From an uncultured Pseudomonadota bacterium (GTDB lineage: Bacteria > Pseudomonadota > Gammaproteobacteria > Methylococcales > Methylomonadaceae), in the NCBI GenBank assembly GCA_903902945.1, contig CAIUWU010000231.1, forward strand, positions 1 to 9,254: a stretch of DNA of 9,254 bases, given 5' to 3'. The notes beneath the pieces were generated by a model, which worked only from the letters and a program-made list of their open reading frames with translations, had not been told where the DNA came from and searched no databases. How positions within the stretch are numbered: position 1 is the first letter of the stretch; every line of letters begins with the position of its first letter. The translations under genes and the position numbers were made by a program. Positions 1 to 8,020 of this stretch are shown here, one piece after another.

Positions 1-65
1 CAGAACTGATTGCCGAAGCGGCAGCCCTGGTCGAAAGCGTTAGAGACGAAGTGCTCGGTCGCTGA
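1..65 (+). CDS. C-terminal end of an unidentified protein (partial)
   Basis: An open frame enters from the left edge and ends at a TGA at 63-65. It encodes only about 20 residues, reading ELIAEAAALVESVRDEVLGR, which suggests an amphipathic, charged C-terminal helix. This is too short to name a family. The gene is real in all likelihood because a good hairpin terminator starts 11 bases after the stop and because the neighbouring mfd converges on it. I do not recognise the product. Confidence 0.6.
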   Translation, partial: ELIAEAAALVESVRDEVLGR

Positions 66-75
66 TCTTCAATTT

Positions 76-113
76 GCACCCCGTTCCGCTTGATTCCGGT
101 CCGGGGTGCTGTT
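76..113. terminator. Bidirectional intrinsic terminator between the upstream gene and mfd
   Basis: GCACCCCG (76-83) pairs perfectly with CGGGGTGC (102-109). A second short pairing, CCG (86-88) with CGG (97-99), lies inside the loop. On the plus strand the stem is followed by CTGTTTTA. On the minus strand, reached directly after the mfd stop codon, it is followed by AAATT. The position between two convergent genes, with the mfd stop only five bases from the stem, makes a shared terminator likely. The U-tract is better on the plus strand. Confidence 0.7.
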
Positions 114-3100
114 TTATGCTTTAGGCGATAAATCCCGCAGCAGTTGTTCGATGAAACTGCATTTCTGTTCCAGATCGGTAAAGGCCTTGCTAAAGCGCAG
201 TTTGTCGTTGCCGTCGAATTTATAAAGCTGATTTTGGGTTTGTATCAGCCGAATCAGCTCGCCGGTATCGATATTGGGCTGGGCAGTAAAGACCAGACGA
301 CCACCGGTTGCATGGGCTTCAATTTTCTTGATTCCCAAATGACTGGCCTGCTGTTTCAGTTCGGTAACGCTGAACAGCGCTTTTACCTGATCCGGCAACA
401 AACCGAATCGATCAATCATTTCCACTTTCAGCGCTCGCAGATCGTCGCTGGTTTCGGCATTGGCAATCCGTTTGTATAGCACCAGACGGGCATGAATATC
501 TGGCAGATAGTCTTCCGGAATCAGCGCCGCAGTCTGTAAATCGACTTCCGGACCGCTGTCGAACGGTGCATCCAGTTCCGGTTGTTTGCCCGACTGCAAA
601 GCTTTCACCGCCCGTTCTAGCAATTCGGTATACAGCGTAAAGCCAATTTCCTGAATCTGGCCGCTTTGTTCATCGCCCAGCAATTCACCGGCACCACGAA
701 TTTCCATGTCATGCGATGACAGCATGAAGCCGGCGCCTAATTCGCCGGAACTTTCAAACGCCTCCAGCCGTTTGACGGCATCGGCAGACAGCAGTGATTT
801 TGGCGGCACGATGCAGTAAGCGTAGGCACGGTGATGCGATCGTCCGACCCGACCACGCAACTGATGTAACTGGGCCAGCCCCAGTTTGTCGGCGCGGTTG
901 ATGATGATGGTATTGGCGGTCGGAATATCGATACCGCTTTCAATGATGGTCGTGCTGATCAAAAGGTTGAAGCGCTGATGATAGAAATCCAGCATGATTT
1001 GTTCTAGCTGCCGTTCTGCCATCTGGCCGTGGGCAATCTGAATCCGCGCTTCCGGAACCAGTTGCTCCAGTTCGAGTGCCATTTTTTCCATGCTTTTGAC
1101 ATCGTTATGCAGGAAAAACACCTGACCGCCGCGCTTGATTTCCCGCTGACAGGCTTCCTGAATCTGCGAGTCTATCCATTCGCTGATAAAGGTCTTGATC
1201 GCGTGGCGATTGGTCGGTGGTGTGGCGATGATCGAAATGTCACGCAAGCCGGACATGGCCATGTTCAGGGTGCGCGGAATCGGTGTCGCAGTCAGGGTCA
1301 GCAAATCCAGTTCATGGCGCAGTTTCTTGAAGTGTTCTTTCTGATTAACGCCAAAGCGGTGCTCCTCATCGATAATCACCAGTCCCAGCGCACGGTACTG
1401 CATGTCTTTGGATAACAGTTTGTGGGTGCCGATGATGATATCGACTTTGCCCGCAGCAAGATCATCGCTAATTGCTTTCTGCTGTTTAGGCGTCACAAAG
1501 CGCGACATCACTTCGATTCGCACCGGCCAGTCGGCAAAGCGGTCACGGAAATTCTGATAATGCTGCTGAGCCAGCAGGGTAGTCGGCACCAAAACGGCCA
1601 CTTGCTTGCCGCTCTGTACCGCGATGAAGGCCGCACGCATCGCTACTTCGGTTTTGCCGAAACCGACATCGCCGCATACCACTCTATCCATCGGTTGCCG
1701 GCTGCTCATATCCTGAATGATAGCTTCGATGGCATTCAGCTGATCCGGGGTTTCCTCAAACGGGAATGCTGCGGCGAAGGCCTGATAATCGGTATTGTCA
1801 ACGGCAAAGGCAAAACCCTGATGGGCGGCGCGTTTGGCATGAATATCCAGCAGTTCTGCGGCCACATCTCGCGCCCGTTCCATGGCTTTTTTACGGGCCT
1901 TGCTCCATTGCTCGGTGCCGAGTTTATGCAGCGGCGCATTTTCAGCGCTGATACCGCTGTAACGGCCAATCAGGTGCAACGAGGCAACCGGTACATACAG
2001 TTTGTCGTGATTGGCATATTCCAGCATCAGAAATTCGGCCTCGATGCCGCCGACATTCAGGGTCTGCAACCCCAGATAACGACCGACCCCGTGTTCCTGA
2101 TGCACTACCGGCGAACCGATAGTCAGCTCGTTGAGGTTGTTGAAAATATTTTCCAGTTCCCGTGCTGCCGAGCGACGGCGCCGCCGGCGTTGCTGGATTT
2201 TTTCGCCATTCAGCTGGCTTTCGGTAATGATGGCCAGCGACGGTGATGCTAGTCGCAGACCATGATCCAGCGGCGCGACGACGATGGACAGCTTTCTGTC
2301 GCTGTTCATGAATTCTTGCCAGCCAGGCAGCGCCTGCGGTTTGATGCGGGCGCTTTTTAATTTGTCGAGAATGCCCTCGCGATGACCGGCCGTTTCAGCG
2401 ACCAGCATCAGCTTGCCATCAAAGCTTTCGATGAATTGCCGCAAAGCCTGGGTTGGCTCCTTGAGGCGGTTATCAATTGCCAGTTCCGGTAACGGCAGGC
2501 AAGTTAGCGGTTGAATCGCTTGCGGGTGCTGCTCATCCAGCACGATCCGGCTAAAGCCTGCGTTTAAGCCGATCAGTTCACCGGCAGCGAGAAACAGTTG
2601 TGCCGGCGGTAATAAAGGCCGGTCCGGTGAATATTTGCGCATTTGATAACGCTGCTCGGTTTCATCGCTGAAACGCTGGGCCTGTTCGGCAAAATCGGCA
2701 GGTAGTACAAATAGCGCATTGTCGGGCAGGTAAGCGAATAGCGATTCGGTATGATCGACAAACAGCGGCAAGTAATATTCGATGCCCGCCGGGGCGATTT
2801 GTTTGGAAACGTCTAGATACAAAGGGTTCTTAGGCGAAATGTCCGGGAACTGTTCGCGGAAAGCCTGGCGGAAATGTTTGATTGCCTGATCGGTAAACGG
2901 AAACTCGCGGGCCGGAAACAGCTCGATTTTGTTGAGTTTTGCCAGCGACATCTGATTGTCGGGATCAAAGCTGCGGATCGATTCGATTTCATCATCAAAC
3001 AGTTCGATCCGGTAGGGCTGTTTGCTGCCCATTGGGAATAAATCCATGATCGAACCGCGGATGGCAAATTCACCGTGCTGATACACCTGCGAAACGCATT

Positions 3101-3563
3101 GATAACCCACGGCTTCCAGCTTGATCCGGTTCAGGTCCAGATTAAACTGACTGCCGACTTCAACCGCAAAGCTGTGAGCCAGAATATGGTCACGCGGTGC
3201 CAGACGCTGCATCAGCGTGGCAATCGAAACCAGCAACGCGCCCGAGCGGGTGGCCGGCAAGGCAGCCAGGGTCCGCAGGCGTTCGGAAATGATTTCCGGT
3301 AATGGTGAAAAAACGTCGTAGGGCAGTGTTTCCCAGTCAGGAAAATGCAAAACCGGCAACTGCTGGTCGAGAAAAAAGCTGAGCTCATGCTCCAGACGCA
3401 GAGCAGTCTGAGTATCGCTGGTAATAATGACGACCAGGGTTCTCTGCTGCCGGATCAGTTCTGCCAGTGCCAGAGAATCGCCACAGCCATTCAGTCCACT
3501 CCAGAATATTGGTTGTTGCGGGTTTTGAGGTAACGCGGTTGCCGGAATAAATGCTGAAGACAT
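114..3563 (-). CDS. mfd: Transcription-repair coupling factor Mfd
   Basis: Mfd is a cytoplasmic DNA translocase. It recognises RNA polymerase stalled at template-strand lesions, pushes it off and recruits UvrA for nucleotide excision repair. The protein has 1149 residues, close to the 1148 of E. coli. The N-terminal UvrB-like part carries the conserved stretch RGSIMDLFPMG from R169, in the region that contacts UvrA. The RNA polymerase-interacting (CarD-like) domain starts near 483 (GSPVVHQEHGVGRYLG). The RecG-like motor shows Walker A GDVGFGKT (631-638, K637), Walker B DEEH (732-735), TATP (758-761) and RGRVGR (903-908). The C-terminal TRCF domain follows roughly from 1000 onward. The start ATG gives the usual short leader peptide, but no clear Shine-Dalgarno sequence precedes it. 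No frameshift or missing motif is visible. It is divergent from the redox kinase gene. Confidence 0.98.
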   Translation of the reverse strand: MSSAFIPATALPQNPQQPIFWSGLNGCGDSLALAELIRQQRTLVVIITSDTQTALRLEHELSFFLDQQLPVLHFPDWETLPYDVFSPLPEIISERLRTLAALPATRSGALLVSIATLMQRLAPRDHILAHSFAVEVGSQFNLDLNRIKLEAVGYQCVSQVYQHGEFAIRGSIMDLFPMGSKQPYRIELFDDEIESIRSFDPDNQMSLAKLNKIELFPAREFPFTDQAIKHFRQAFREQFPDISPKNPLYLDVSKQIAPAGIEYYLPLFVDHTESLFAYLPDNALFVLPADFAEQAQRFSDETEQRYQMRKYSPDRPLLPPAQLFLAAGELIGLNAGFSRIVLDEQHPQAIQPLTCLPLPELAIDNRLKEPTQALRQFIESFDGKLMLVAETAGHREGILDKLKSARIKPQALPGWQEFMNSDRKLSIVVAPLDHGLRLASPSLAIITESQLNGEKIQQRRRRRRSAARELENIFNNLNELTIGSPVVHQEHGVGRYLGLQTLNVGGIEAEFLMLEYANHDKLYVPVASLHLIGRYSGISAENAPLHKLGTEQWSKARKKAMERARDVAAELLDIHAKRAAHQGFAFAVDNTDYQAFAAAFPFEETPDQLNAIEAIIQDMSSRQPMDRVVCGDVGFGKTEVAMRAAFIAVQSGKQVAVLVPTTLLAQQHYQNFRDRFADWPVRIEVMSRFVTPKQQKAISDDLAAGKVDIIIGTHKLLSKDMQYRALGLVIIDEEHRFGVNQKEHFKKLRHELDLLTLTATPIPRTLNMAMSGLRDISIIATPPTNRHAIKTFISEWIDSQIQEACQREIKRGGQVFFLHNDVKSMEKMALELEQLVPEARIQIAHGQMAERQLEQIMLDFYHQRFNLLISTTIIESGIDIPTANTIIINRADKLGLAQLHQLRGRVGRSHHRAYAYCIVPPKSLLSADAVKRLEAFESSGELGAGFMLSSHDMEIRGAGELLGDEQSGQIQEIGFTLYTELLERAVKALQSGKQPELDAPFDSGPEVDLQTAALIPEDYLPDIHARLVLYKRIANAETSDDLRALKVEMIDRFGLLPDQVKALFSVTELKQQASHLGIKKIEAHATGGRLVFTAQPNIDTGELIRLIQTQNQLYKFDGNDKLRFSKAFTDLEQKCSFIEQLLRDLSPKA

Positions 3564-3592
3564 GATGGTCGCAAGTACTTAAGGAAGCCGCG

Positions 3593-3598
3593 ATTATA
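3593..3598 (-). promoter_or_regulatory. Probable -10 element of the mfd promoter
   Basis: The minus strand reads TATAAT here, a perfect sigma-70 -10 hexamer. It implies a start of transcription near 3586 and a leader of about 23 bases before the mfd ATG. No good -35 hexamer is found at 16-18 bases; the nearest TTGACA-like sequence (ATGACA) is about 21 bases away. Only the -10 is therefore called. Confidence 0.5.
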
Positions 3599-3651
3599 CC
3601 TGTGCTGTGGCGATTTTCCTGTCATGGCTGTCAGGATTCGCTGCGACAGGG

Positions 3652-3681
3652 CAGACAGTAAGCGCAGAGTCGGTTTACTAT
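3652..3681 (+). promoter_or_regulatory. Weak candidate promoter for the redox kinase operon
   Basis: CAGACA (3652-3657) and TACTAT (3676-3681) are separated by 18 bases and match the sigma-70 consensus 4/6 and 5/6. Transcription would start near 3688, leaving about 20 bases before the ATG at 3708 and almost none before the alternative TTG at 3693. The match is modest and not unique in the intergenic region. Confidence 0.3.
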
Positions 3682-3707
3682 AGCGGCTGTTTTTGCTCTT
3701 ATGCCCA

Positions 3708-5090
3708 ATGCTGATGATGCTGTCTCATATATTGCCTAAAGCCGAAATTTCGATTCGGGAGAACCTGAAATGGCTTTATATCCTTAGAAACATGATGCTG
3801 TTTACCGTGATGGTGACTGTATTCGTGGTGGTGAACATGATGGGCGTGGCACTGCCGGAAAATCAGATCTGGCTGGGTATTTTCGCCATTTCGATTCTGA
3901 ATCTGTACACCTGGTTGCGGCTCAGAACTAAAGAAGAAGTTACCGAGCACGAGATCTTTTCGCAAATCTGTATGGATGTGATCGTGCTGGCCTATATGCT
4001 GTATCTGACCGGTGGCGCCTCCAATCCTATTATTTGGGTGTTTCTGCTGCCGCTGATCGTGACCGCCATCATGTTGCCGCAGGCTTATGCCTGGAATATG
4101 GTGATTATCACCTCGAGTATTTACACCATGCTGATTACTTACAATGTGCCGCTGCCGGCAATCGAGCCGCATATGTCGCATGCCGATATGATGAGTATGC
4201 CGCCCGATATGGTGGAGCAAATGCATCTGATTGCCGACCGCCGTTATTTCAATCTGCATGTATTCGGTATGTGGTTTGGTTTTGTGTTCAGTGCCGGGCT
4301 GGTGGCCTTTTTCGTAGTGGCTCTGGCGAAAACCTTGAAAGAGCGTGAGCGTAATCTGGCTGATGCCAGAGAAAGCGCGTTGCGTGATGATCGGGTGGTT
4401 TCGCTGGGTACTCTGGCTGCCAGCGCCGCTCATGATATGGGGACGCCGCTGGGAACCATTGCGATTCTGGCCCATGAAATGCTCGACGAATTGCCACCGG
4501 CGCGATTTCCGGAAGTACACCACAAACTACAAATCGTTCAACAGCAGATTGATCGCTGCAAGCAGGCGTTATCGGTGATGTCGGCTTCTGCCGGCGAAAT
4601 GCGGGCTGAATCGGGCAAAGTCATGCTGGTCAGCGAATATATGGACGAAGTATTGAATCAGTGGCGTACTCACAAAGCCGCTACCAAGTTGAAACTGTTC
4701 ATTCAGCCGGATGTCGATATGGCGGCGCAGATTATTGCCGAGCGTACCGTTACCCACTCGATTATCAATATTCTCAATAATGCCGCTGAGGCAACCAAAG
4801 CGGATGATGGTGTCGAATTTCATGCCGGTTGGGATGATGAGATGTTAAATATCAAGATTCGCGATTTTGGTCCGGGTCTGCCAGCCGAATTTATCGATTT
4901 TGCCGGACACCAGCCGGTCAAAAGCAGTAAAGGCATGGGGGTGGGCTTATTTTTGACTTACACCACCATCAAACGATTGGGCGGCAAGATCATTTTTTCA
5001 AACTTAGCGGCAGGTGGCGCCTGTGTCGAAATCAGCCTGCCGCTACTAAGCACTGCGGAGATTAGGGATGACAGCGACATCAATGGATAA
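3708..5090 (+). CDS. regB: RegB/PrrB/RoxS-family redox sensor histidine kinase
   Basis: This is a membrane sensor kinase of the RegB family, which responds to quinone-pool and cysteine redox state and phosphorylates the RegA-type regulator encoded next. Six membrane segments are visible (about 25-45, 54-72, 85-101, 108-123, 127-145 and 184-207). The family's quinone-binding signature GGASNP is at 102-107, before the fourth segment. The H-box reads HDMGTPL with phospho-acceptor H242; the family norm is HELGTPL. The family's redox-active cysteine is matched by C284 (DRCKQAL). The ATPase shows N-box N357/N358 (LNNAAEA), DFGPGLP (386-392) and GMGVGL (409-414). The periplasmic loop before the last segment is rich in Met and His. 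The start is uncertain: no Shine-Dalgarno is visible, an in-frame TTG lies at 3693 and further ATGs at 3714 and 3717. I chose 3708 for its distance from the candidate promoter. The gene overlaps the next by 23 bases. Confidence 0.93.
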   Translation: MLMMLSHILPKAEISIRENLKWLYILRNMMLFTVMVTVFVVVNMMGVALPENQIWLGIFAISILNLYTWLRLRTKEEVTEHEIFSQICMDVIVLAYMLYLTGGASNPIIWVFLLPLIVTAIMLPQAYAWNMVIITSSIYTMLITYNVPLPAIEPHMSHADMMSMPPDMVEQMHLIADRRYFNLHVFGMWFGFVFSAGLVAFFVVALAKTLKERERNLADARESALRDDRVVSLGTLAASAAHDMGTPLGTIAILAHEMLDELPPARFPEVHHKLQIVQQQIDRCKQALSVMSASAGEMRAESGKVMLVSEYMDEVLNQWRTHKAATKLKLFIQPDVDMAAQIIAERTVTHSIINILNNAAEATKADDGVEFHAGWDDEMLNIKIRDFGPGLPAEFIDFAGHQPVKSSKGMGVGLFLTYTTIKRLGGKIIFSNLAAGGACVEISLPLLSTAEIRDDSDING

Positions 5091-5616
5091 ACCGAACTTA
5101 TTACTGGTCGATGATGATGTGACTTTTTGTTCGGTATTAAAACCGGCACTGGAAAAACGCAATTTTCAGGTGACTGTTGCCAATGATATTGCCACAGGCA
5201 TTAAGCTGGCTGAGGAAACCGATCCTGAATATGCGGTGATCGATTTGCGGATTGGTCTGGAATCGGGGCTGGAACTGGTCAAAAAACTGATTGAACTGGA
5301 TTCCAATACCCAGATTGTGATGCTGACCGGTTTTGCCAGCATTGCCACAGCAGTAGAAGCTATCAAACTGGGTGCCATTCATTATCTGACCAAACCGGCC
5401 AATGCTGATGAAATTGTCAGTGCCTTGCATAAAAACGAAGGCGACACCTCGGTCGCCATCAGTGACAGTCCGTTATCCGTGAAACGCCTGGAATGGGAGC
5501 ATCTGCAAAAAGTGCTGATGCAGCATGATGGCAATATCTCTGCAGCGGCACGGGCGCTGAATATGCATCGTCGGACCCTGCAACGTAAACTGGAAAAACG
5601 TCCGGTAAAAGAATAA
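5068..5616 (+). CDS. regA: RegA/PrrA/RoxR-family redox response regulator
   Basis: This is a DNA-binding response regulator and the partner of the kinase just upstream. In the known family it controls respiration, carbon and nitrogen metabolism in response to redox state. The 182 residues are typical of the family. The receiver domain shows the acidic pocket D15/D16, phospho-acceptor D59 (VIDLRIG), T87 and K109 (LTKPA). A short linker leads to the family's Fis-like helix-turn-helix at about 142-177, with the highly conserved WEHLQ and LNMHRRTLQRKLEKR. The linker lacks the proline run seen in alphaproteobacterial RegA. The start ATG has GGAG seven bases upstream and lies inside the end of the kinase gene in another frame, so translation is probably coupled. 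A second in-frame ATG at 5083 lacks such a site. Confidence 0.95.
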   Translation: MTATSMDKPNLLLVDDDVTFCSVLKPALEKRNFQVTVANDIATGIKLAEETDPEYAVIDLRIGLESGLELVKKLIELDSNTQIVMLTGFASIATAVEAIKLGAIHYLTKPANADEIVSALHKNEGDTSVAISDSPLSVKRLEWEHLQKVLMQHDGNISAAARALNMHRRTLQRKLEKRPVKE

Positions 5617-5652
5617 CTCCGGTGCTTTCTGCACCATCAACCCAGGTGAAAT

Positions 5653-6516
5653 ATGATTAAAAGTATGACTGCATTCGCCGATGGCGAAATTACGGTAGAA
5701 AATTTGACGGTGCAGTGTGAACTGCGTTCAGTGAATCACCGCTATAGCGATGTCAGTGTCAAATTGCCCGAACGCTTGCGTTTTGTCGAAGCCGATGTCC
5801 GCCGTCTGATTGCCGATAAACTCAAACGCGGCAAAATCGAGTGCAGCCTCAGTTATAAAAAACAGACCGGTAACCAGGAGTTTGCGGTCAATGATGAAAT
5901 GGTTGAAAAACTCTTGCAGGCTACCGGGCGTATCGAAGCCCTGATGCAGGCGCCGCAATCATTTTCGGCTTTGGATGTACTGGCGTTTCCGGGCGTACAG
6001 CAAGAAACCGAAACCGATAAAGAAGCGTTGAGAGCCAGCATCATTGGCTTACTGGATGCCACGCTGGAAAAAATGCTGGCCAACCGGGTCAGGGAAGGTG
6101 CGCAGTTGGCAGTGCTGATCAGCGATCGTTGTCAGAAAATCGCTCAACTGGTTGACAGTGCTCGTCTTCGCATGCCCGAAGTATTGCTTGCAGTGCGAAA
6201 TAAACTGATTAGCCGAATTGAAGAAGTGGTCGCCGAACCCAATCAGGACCGGCTGGAACAAGAGCTGGTATTACTGGCACAGAAGCTGGATGTCGATGAA
6301 GAGCTGGATCGCTTGCAAACGCATGTCATTGAAGTGCAACGTGCTTTAGCGCAAGCCGAGCCGATTGGTCGGCGTCTGGATTTTCTGATGCAGGAAATGA
6401 ACCGTGAAGCCAATACCCTGGGTTCAAAGGCCGCCGACCGGGAAATGACGCAAATATCAATAGATCTTAAAGTCTTGATCGAGCAGATGCGCGAGCAGAT
6501 CCAGAATATTGAATAG
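5653..6516 (+). CDS. yicC: YicC-family endoribonuclease
   Basis: YicC/YloC proteins are conserved cytoplasmic endoribonucleases; the E. coli protein has been linked to decay of small RNA. The 287 residues equal the E. coli length. The N-terminus MIKSMTAFA, the segment ELRSVNHRY and the C-terminal run with EMNREANTLGSKA and EMTQISIDLKVLIEQMREQ are signatures of the family (YicC_N domain followed by the DUF1732 C-terminal part). The middle is largely helical and charged. AGGTGA at 5644-5649 serves the ATG. The gene lies 36 bases after the regulator with no terminator between, so it is probably read from the same transcript. In many proteobacteria guanylate kinase (gmk) follows yicC; here a strong terminator and an accessory segment follow instead. 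Confidence 0.95.
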   Translation: MIKSMTAFADGEITVENLTVQCELRSVNHRYSDVSVKLPERLRFVEADVRRLIADKLKRGKIECSLSYKKQTGNQEFAVNDEMVEKLLQATGRIEALMQAPQSFSALDVLAFPGVQQETETDKEALRASIIGLLDATLEKMLANRVREGAQLAVLISDRCQKIAQLVDSARLRMPEVLLAVRNKLISRIEEVVAEPNQDRLEQELVLLAQKLDVDEELDRLQTHVIEVQRALAQAEPIGRRLDFLMQEMNREANTLGSKAADREMTQISIDLKVLIEQMREQIQNIE

Positions 6517-6552
6517 CTTCCTAGACCTTCCCAAACAGTCCTCTTTATAAAC

Positions 6553-6580
6553 AAAAGCCCGGTAAATCCGGGCTTTTTTG
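6553..6580 (+). terminator. Strong intrinsic terminator after yicC
   Basis: AAAAGCCCGG (6553-6562) and CCGGGCTTTT (6568-6577) form a perfect 10-bp stem closed by a TAAAT loop. The T-tract continues to 6579. It begins 36 bases after the yicC stop and ends the redox operon. The A-run on the 5' side means it could also act weakly on the minus strand. Confidence 0.9.
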
Positions 6581-6657
6581 TGCCCATTCAAATCAAGGGG
6601 GAGTGATGGTGGTGGATTGGTAATCCCCCCATTTTTAACCGTCGTTCAAAGTAGAGA

Positions 6658-6813
6658 TTAATGAGCCATTGCTAGTTTCTGCTTTGGCGTGATTCCACCC
6701 AATGCCATATTGGGTCGTTCGTGATTGTAGGTCCATAGCCAGTCACCGGCAAAGTTTTGTACTTCATCAACACTAAAGAGTTGTTCACAATAGGTCGCGC
6801 CAGCTCTGACGGT
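6658..6813 (-). pseudogene. IS3-family transposase (OrfB) C-terminal fragment
   Basis: The minus-strand frame ending in TAA at 6658-6660 encodes about 50 residues, including LFSVDEVQNFAGDWLW and YNHERPNMALGGITPKQKL. The second stretch is the C-terminal hallmark of IS3-family OrfB integrase-type transposases. The catalytic DDE core and the OrfA part are missing, because recognisable similarity stops near 6813 and the DNA then runs into the end of the fic gene. The stretch 6600-6657 contains CCCCCC followed by ATTTTTAACC, which resembles the non-coding tail between such a transposase stop and the element end. No terminal inverted repeat pair or target duplication could be defined. The fragment cannot be active. 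Confidence 0.85.
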
Positions 6814-6853
6814 AAGACCAGTAATACTCGAAAAATAATATCTGCAAACACAA

Positions 6854-6870
6854 AGGCAATTTTTTAGCCT
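6854..6870 (-). terminator. Possible weak terminator of fic
   Basis: On the minus strand AGGC and GCCT form a short stem around an A-rich loop, 18 bases past the fic stop. A T-rich but interrupted tract follows. An outer CACA/TGTG pairing extends the stem with a bulge. The structure is weak, and I call it mainly because of its position. Confidence 0.3.
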
Positions 6871-6887
6871 GTGGTGCGCTGTGGTTA

Positions 6888-8006
6888 TTATTGGGTATAT
6901 TCGTAATGGGTGAACTTATTGCTGTCCTGGGTGAGTAATTGAATCAACTTTGGATGGACGAATAGCTTTTCTTTTCCTGCTCGAATTTCATGCAGAACGC
7001 CAATGTCTGACAGATGTTTCAGATAAGTAGATGCTGTTTGCCGTTTGGCAATATCTTGATCCACCAGATTTTGGATGCGGCTATAAGGCTGCTCAAAAAT
7101 GACGCTTATTAATTCATAACTATAGATTTGTGGCAGTTGACTACGCACATAGTCCGTTGTGTGCTCGATCAGTTCGCGTACTGCCGCAATTTTTCCGGTC
7201 GTCCAACTGGCGGTGGCTTCAACAGCTTTAAGCATAAAGATAATCCAGTTTTCCCAATCCTGATTTGTCGTTACACCAAGTAGCAGCCGGTAGTAGTCTT
7301 GTTTGTTTTGGACGATGTATCGGCTTAGATAAAGGATCGGAAGGCTTAACATCTCCTGCTCTATCAAATAGAGGATATTGAGGATGCGTCCGGTTCGCCC
7401 ATTACCGTCGGTAAAGGGGTGAATTGCTTCAAACTGATAATGACTGATCGCCATTTTTATCAATGGATCGGTTTCGTCATCAGTATGCAAAAACGCTTCC
7501 CAGTTGCCCAATAAGGTACGAATAATTTGTTCGCCTACTGGCGGGGTGTAAATCACTTCGCCTGTCGCCTGATTGCTTAGGGTTGTTGCAGGGACTTTGC
7601 GAATGTCCATTTGCACAGATTTAATCCTGCTGCAAATTTCCAAGGCGGTGTTAGTACATAAAGGCCTGTATCTCAGCTCCTCATAGCCTTGCCTAAGTGC
7701 CGTGCGGTAACGTAAGGCTTCTTTGGTCATCGGGTCGGCCTGACTGTCTTCTTGCGAGAAGCGGAACAGTTTGTCGGTGGTTGTAACGATGTTTTCGATT
7801 TCGGAACTTCCTTGCGCTTCCAACAAAGGCAATAGGTTTATCAACAAACCTTGATTTGGCAGCAATTCACCGGCTTGCTTTAATTCAGCCAGCGCCACTC
7901 GTGCCGGAATGCAAGCTCTTAATACTGCCTTGCTTTCAAACTCTGTTGTAGGTGGCAATTGCGGGAGCTGGTTATAAGGTTGATCTGCTAGCCATGTCAT
8001 GTTCAT
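6888..8006 (-). CDS. fic: Class II Fic-domain protein adenylyltransferase (SoFic-like)
   Basis: Fic enzymes transfer AMP from ATP to hydroxyl side chains of target proteins. The 372 residues match my recollection of the Shewanella oneidensis SoFic length, and the sequence appears closely similar along its whole extent. The N-terminal helical region holds the autoinhibitory motif SSEIEN (67-72, with the blocking glutamate E71), which makes this a class II enzyme. The beta-hairpin flap that docks the target lies at about 144-156 (NQATGEVIYTPP). The catalytic motif HPFTDGNGRTGR (196-207) is complete, with H196 as base and R207 for phosphate binding. A C-terminal winged-helix-like domain spans about 285-360. 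AGGA precedes the start, suiting either the first ATG or the third codon (ATG at 7998-8000). The gene is transcribed against its neighbours, between an IS fragment and an operator-like array, and looks like cargo. The target protein is unknown. Confidence 0.95.
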   Translation of the reverse strand: MNMTWLADQPYNQLPQLPPTTEFESKAVLRACIPARVALAELKQAGELLPNQGLLINLLPLLEAQGSSEIENIVTTTDKLFRFSQEDSQADPMTKEALRYRTALRQGYEELRYRPLCTNTALEICSRIKSVQMDIRKVPATTLSNQATGEVIYTPPVGEQIIRTLLGNWEAFLHTDDETDPLIKMAISHYQFEAIHPFTDGNGRTGRILNILYLIEQEMLSLPILYLSRYIVQNKQDYYRLLLGVTTNQDWENWIIFMLKAVEATASWTTGKIAAVRELIEHTTDYVRSQLPQIYSYELISVIFEQPYSRIQNLVDQDIAKRQTASTYLKHLSDIGVLHEIRAGKEKLFVHPKLIQLLTQDSNKFTHYEYTQ

Positions 8007-8020
8007 AATTCCTGTTTATT

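Noticed and set aside
1422..2246. Plus-strand open frame of 274 codons inside mfd
   Set aside because: It lies wholly antisense to conserved Mfd motor and RID coding sequence, has no ribosome site and resembles no family. It is a shadow of mfd.
3699..4523. Minus-strand open frame of 274 codons opposite the redox kinase
   Set aside because: Its His/Gln-rich composition is the usual antisense product of a membrane-protein gene. The plus-strand product has all kinase motifs.
5621..5635. GGTGC/GCACC hairpin between the regulator gene and yicC
   Set aside because: The stem is only 5 bp and is not followed by a T-tract, so it is not a credible terminator.
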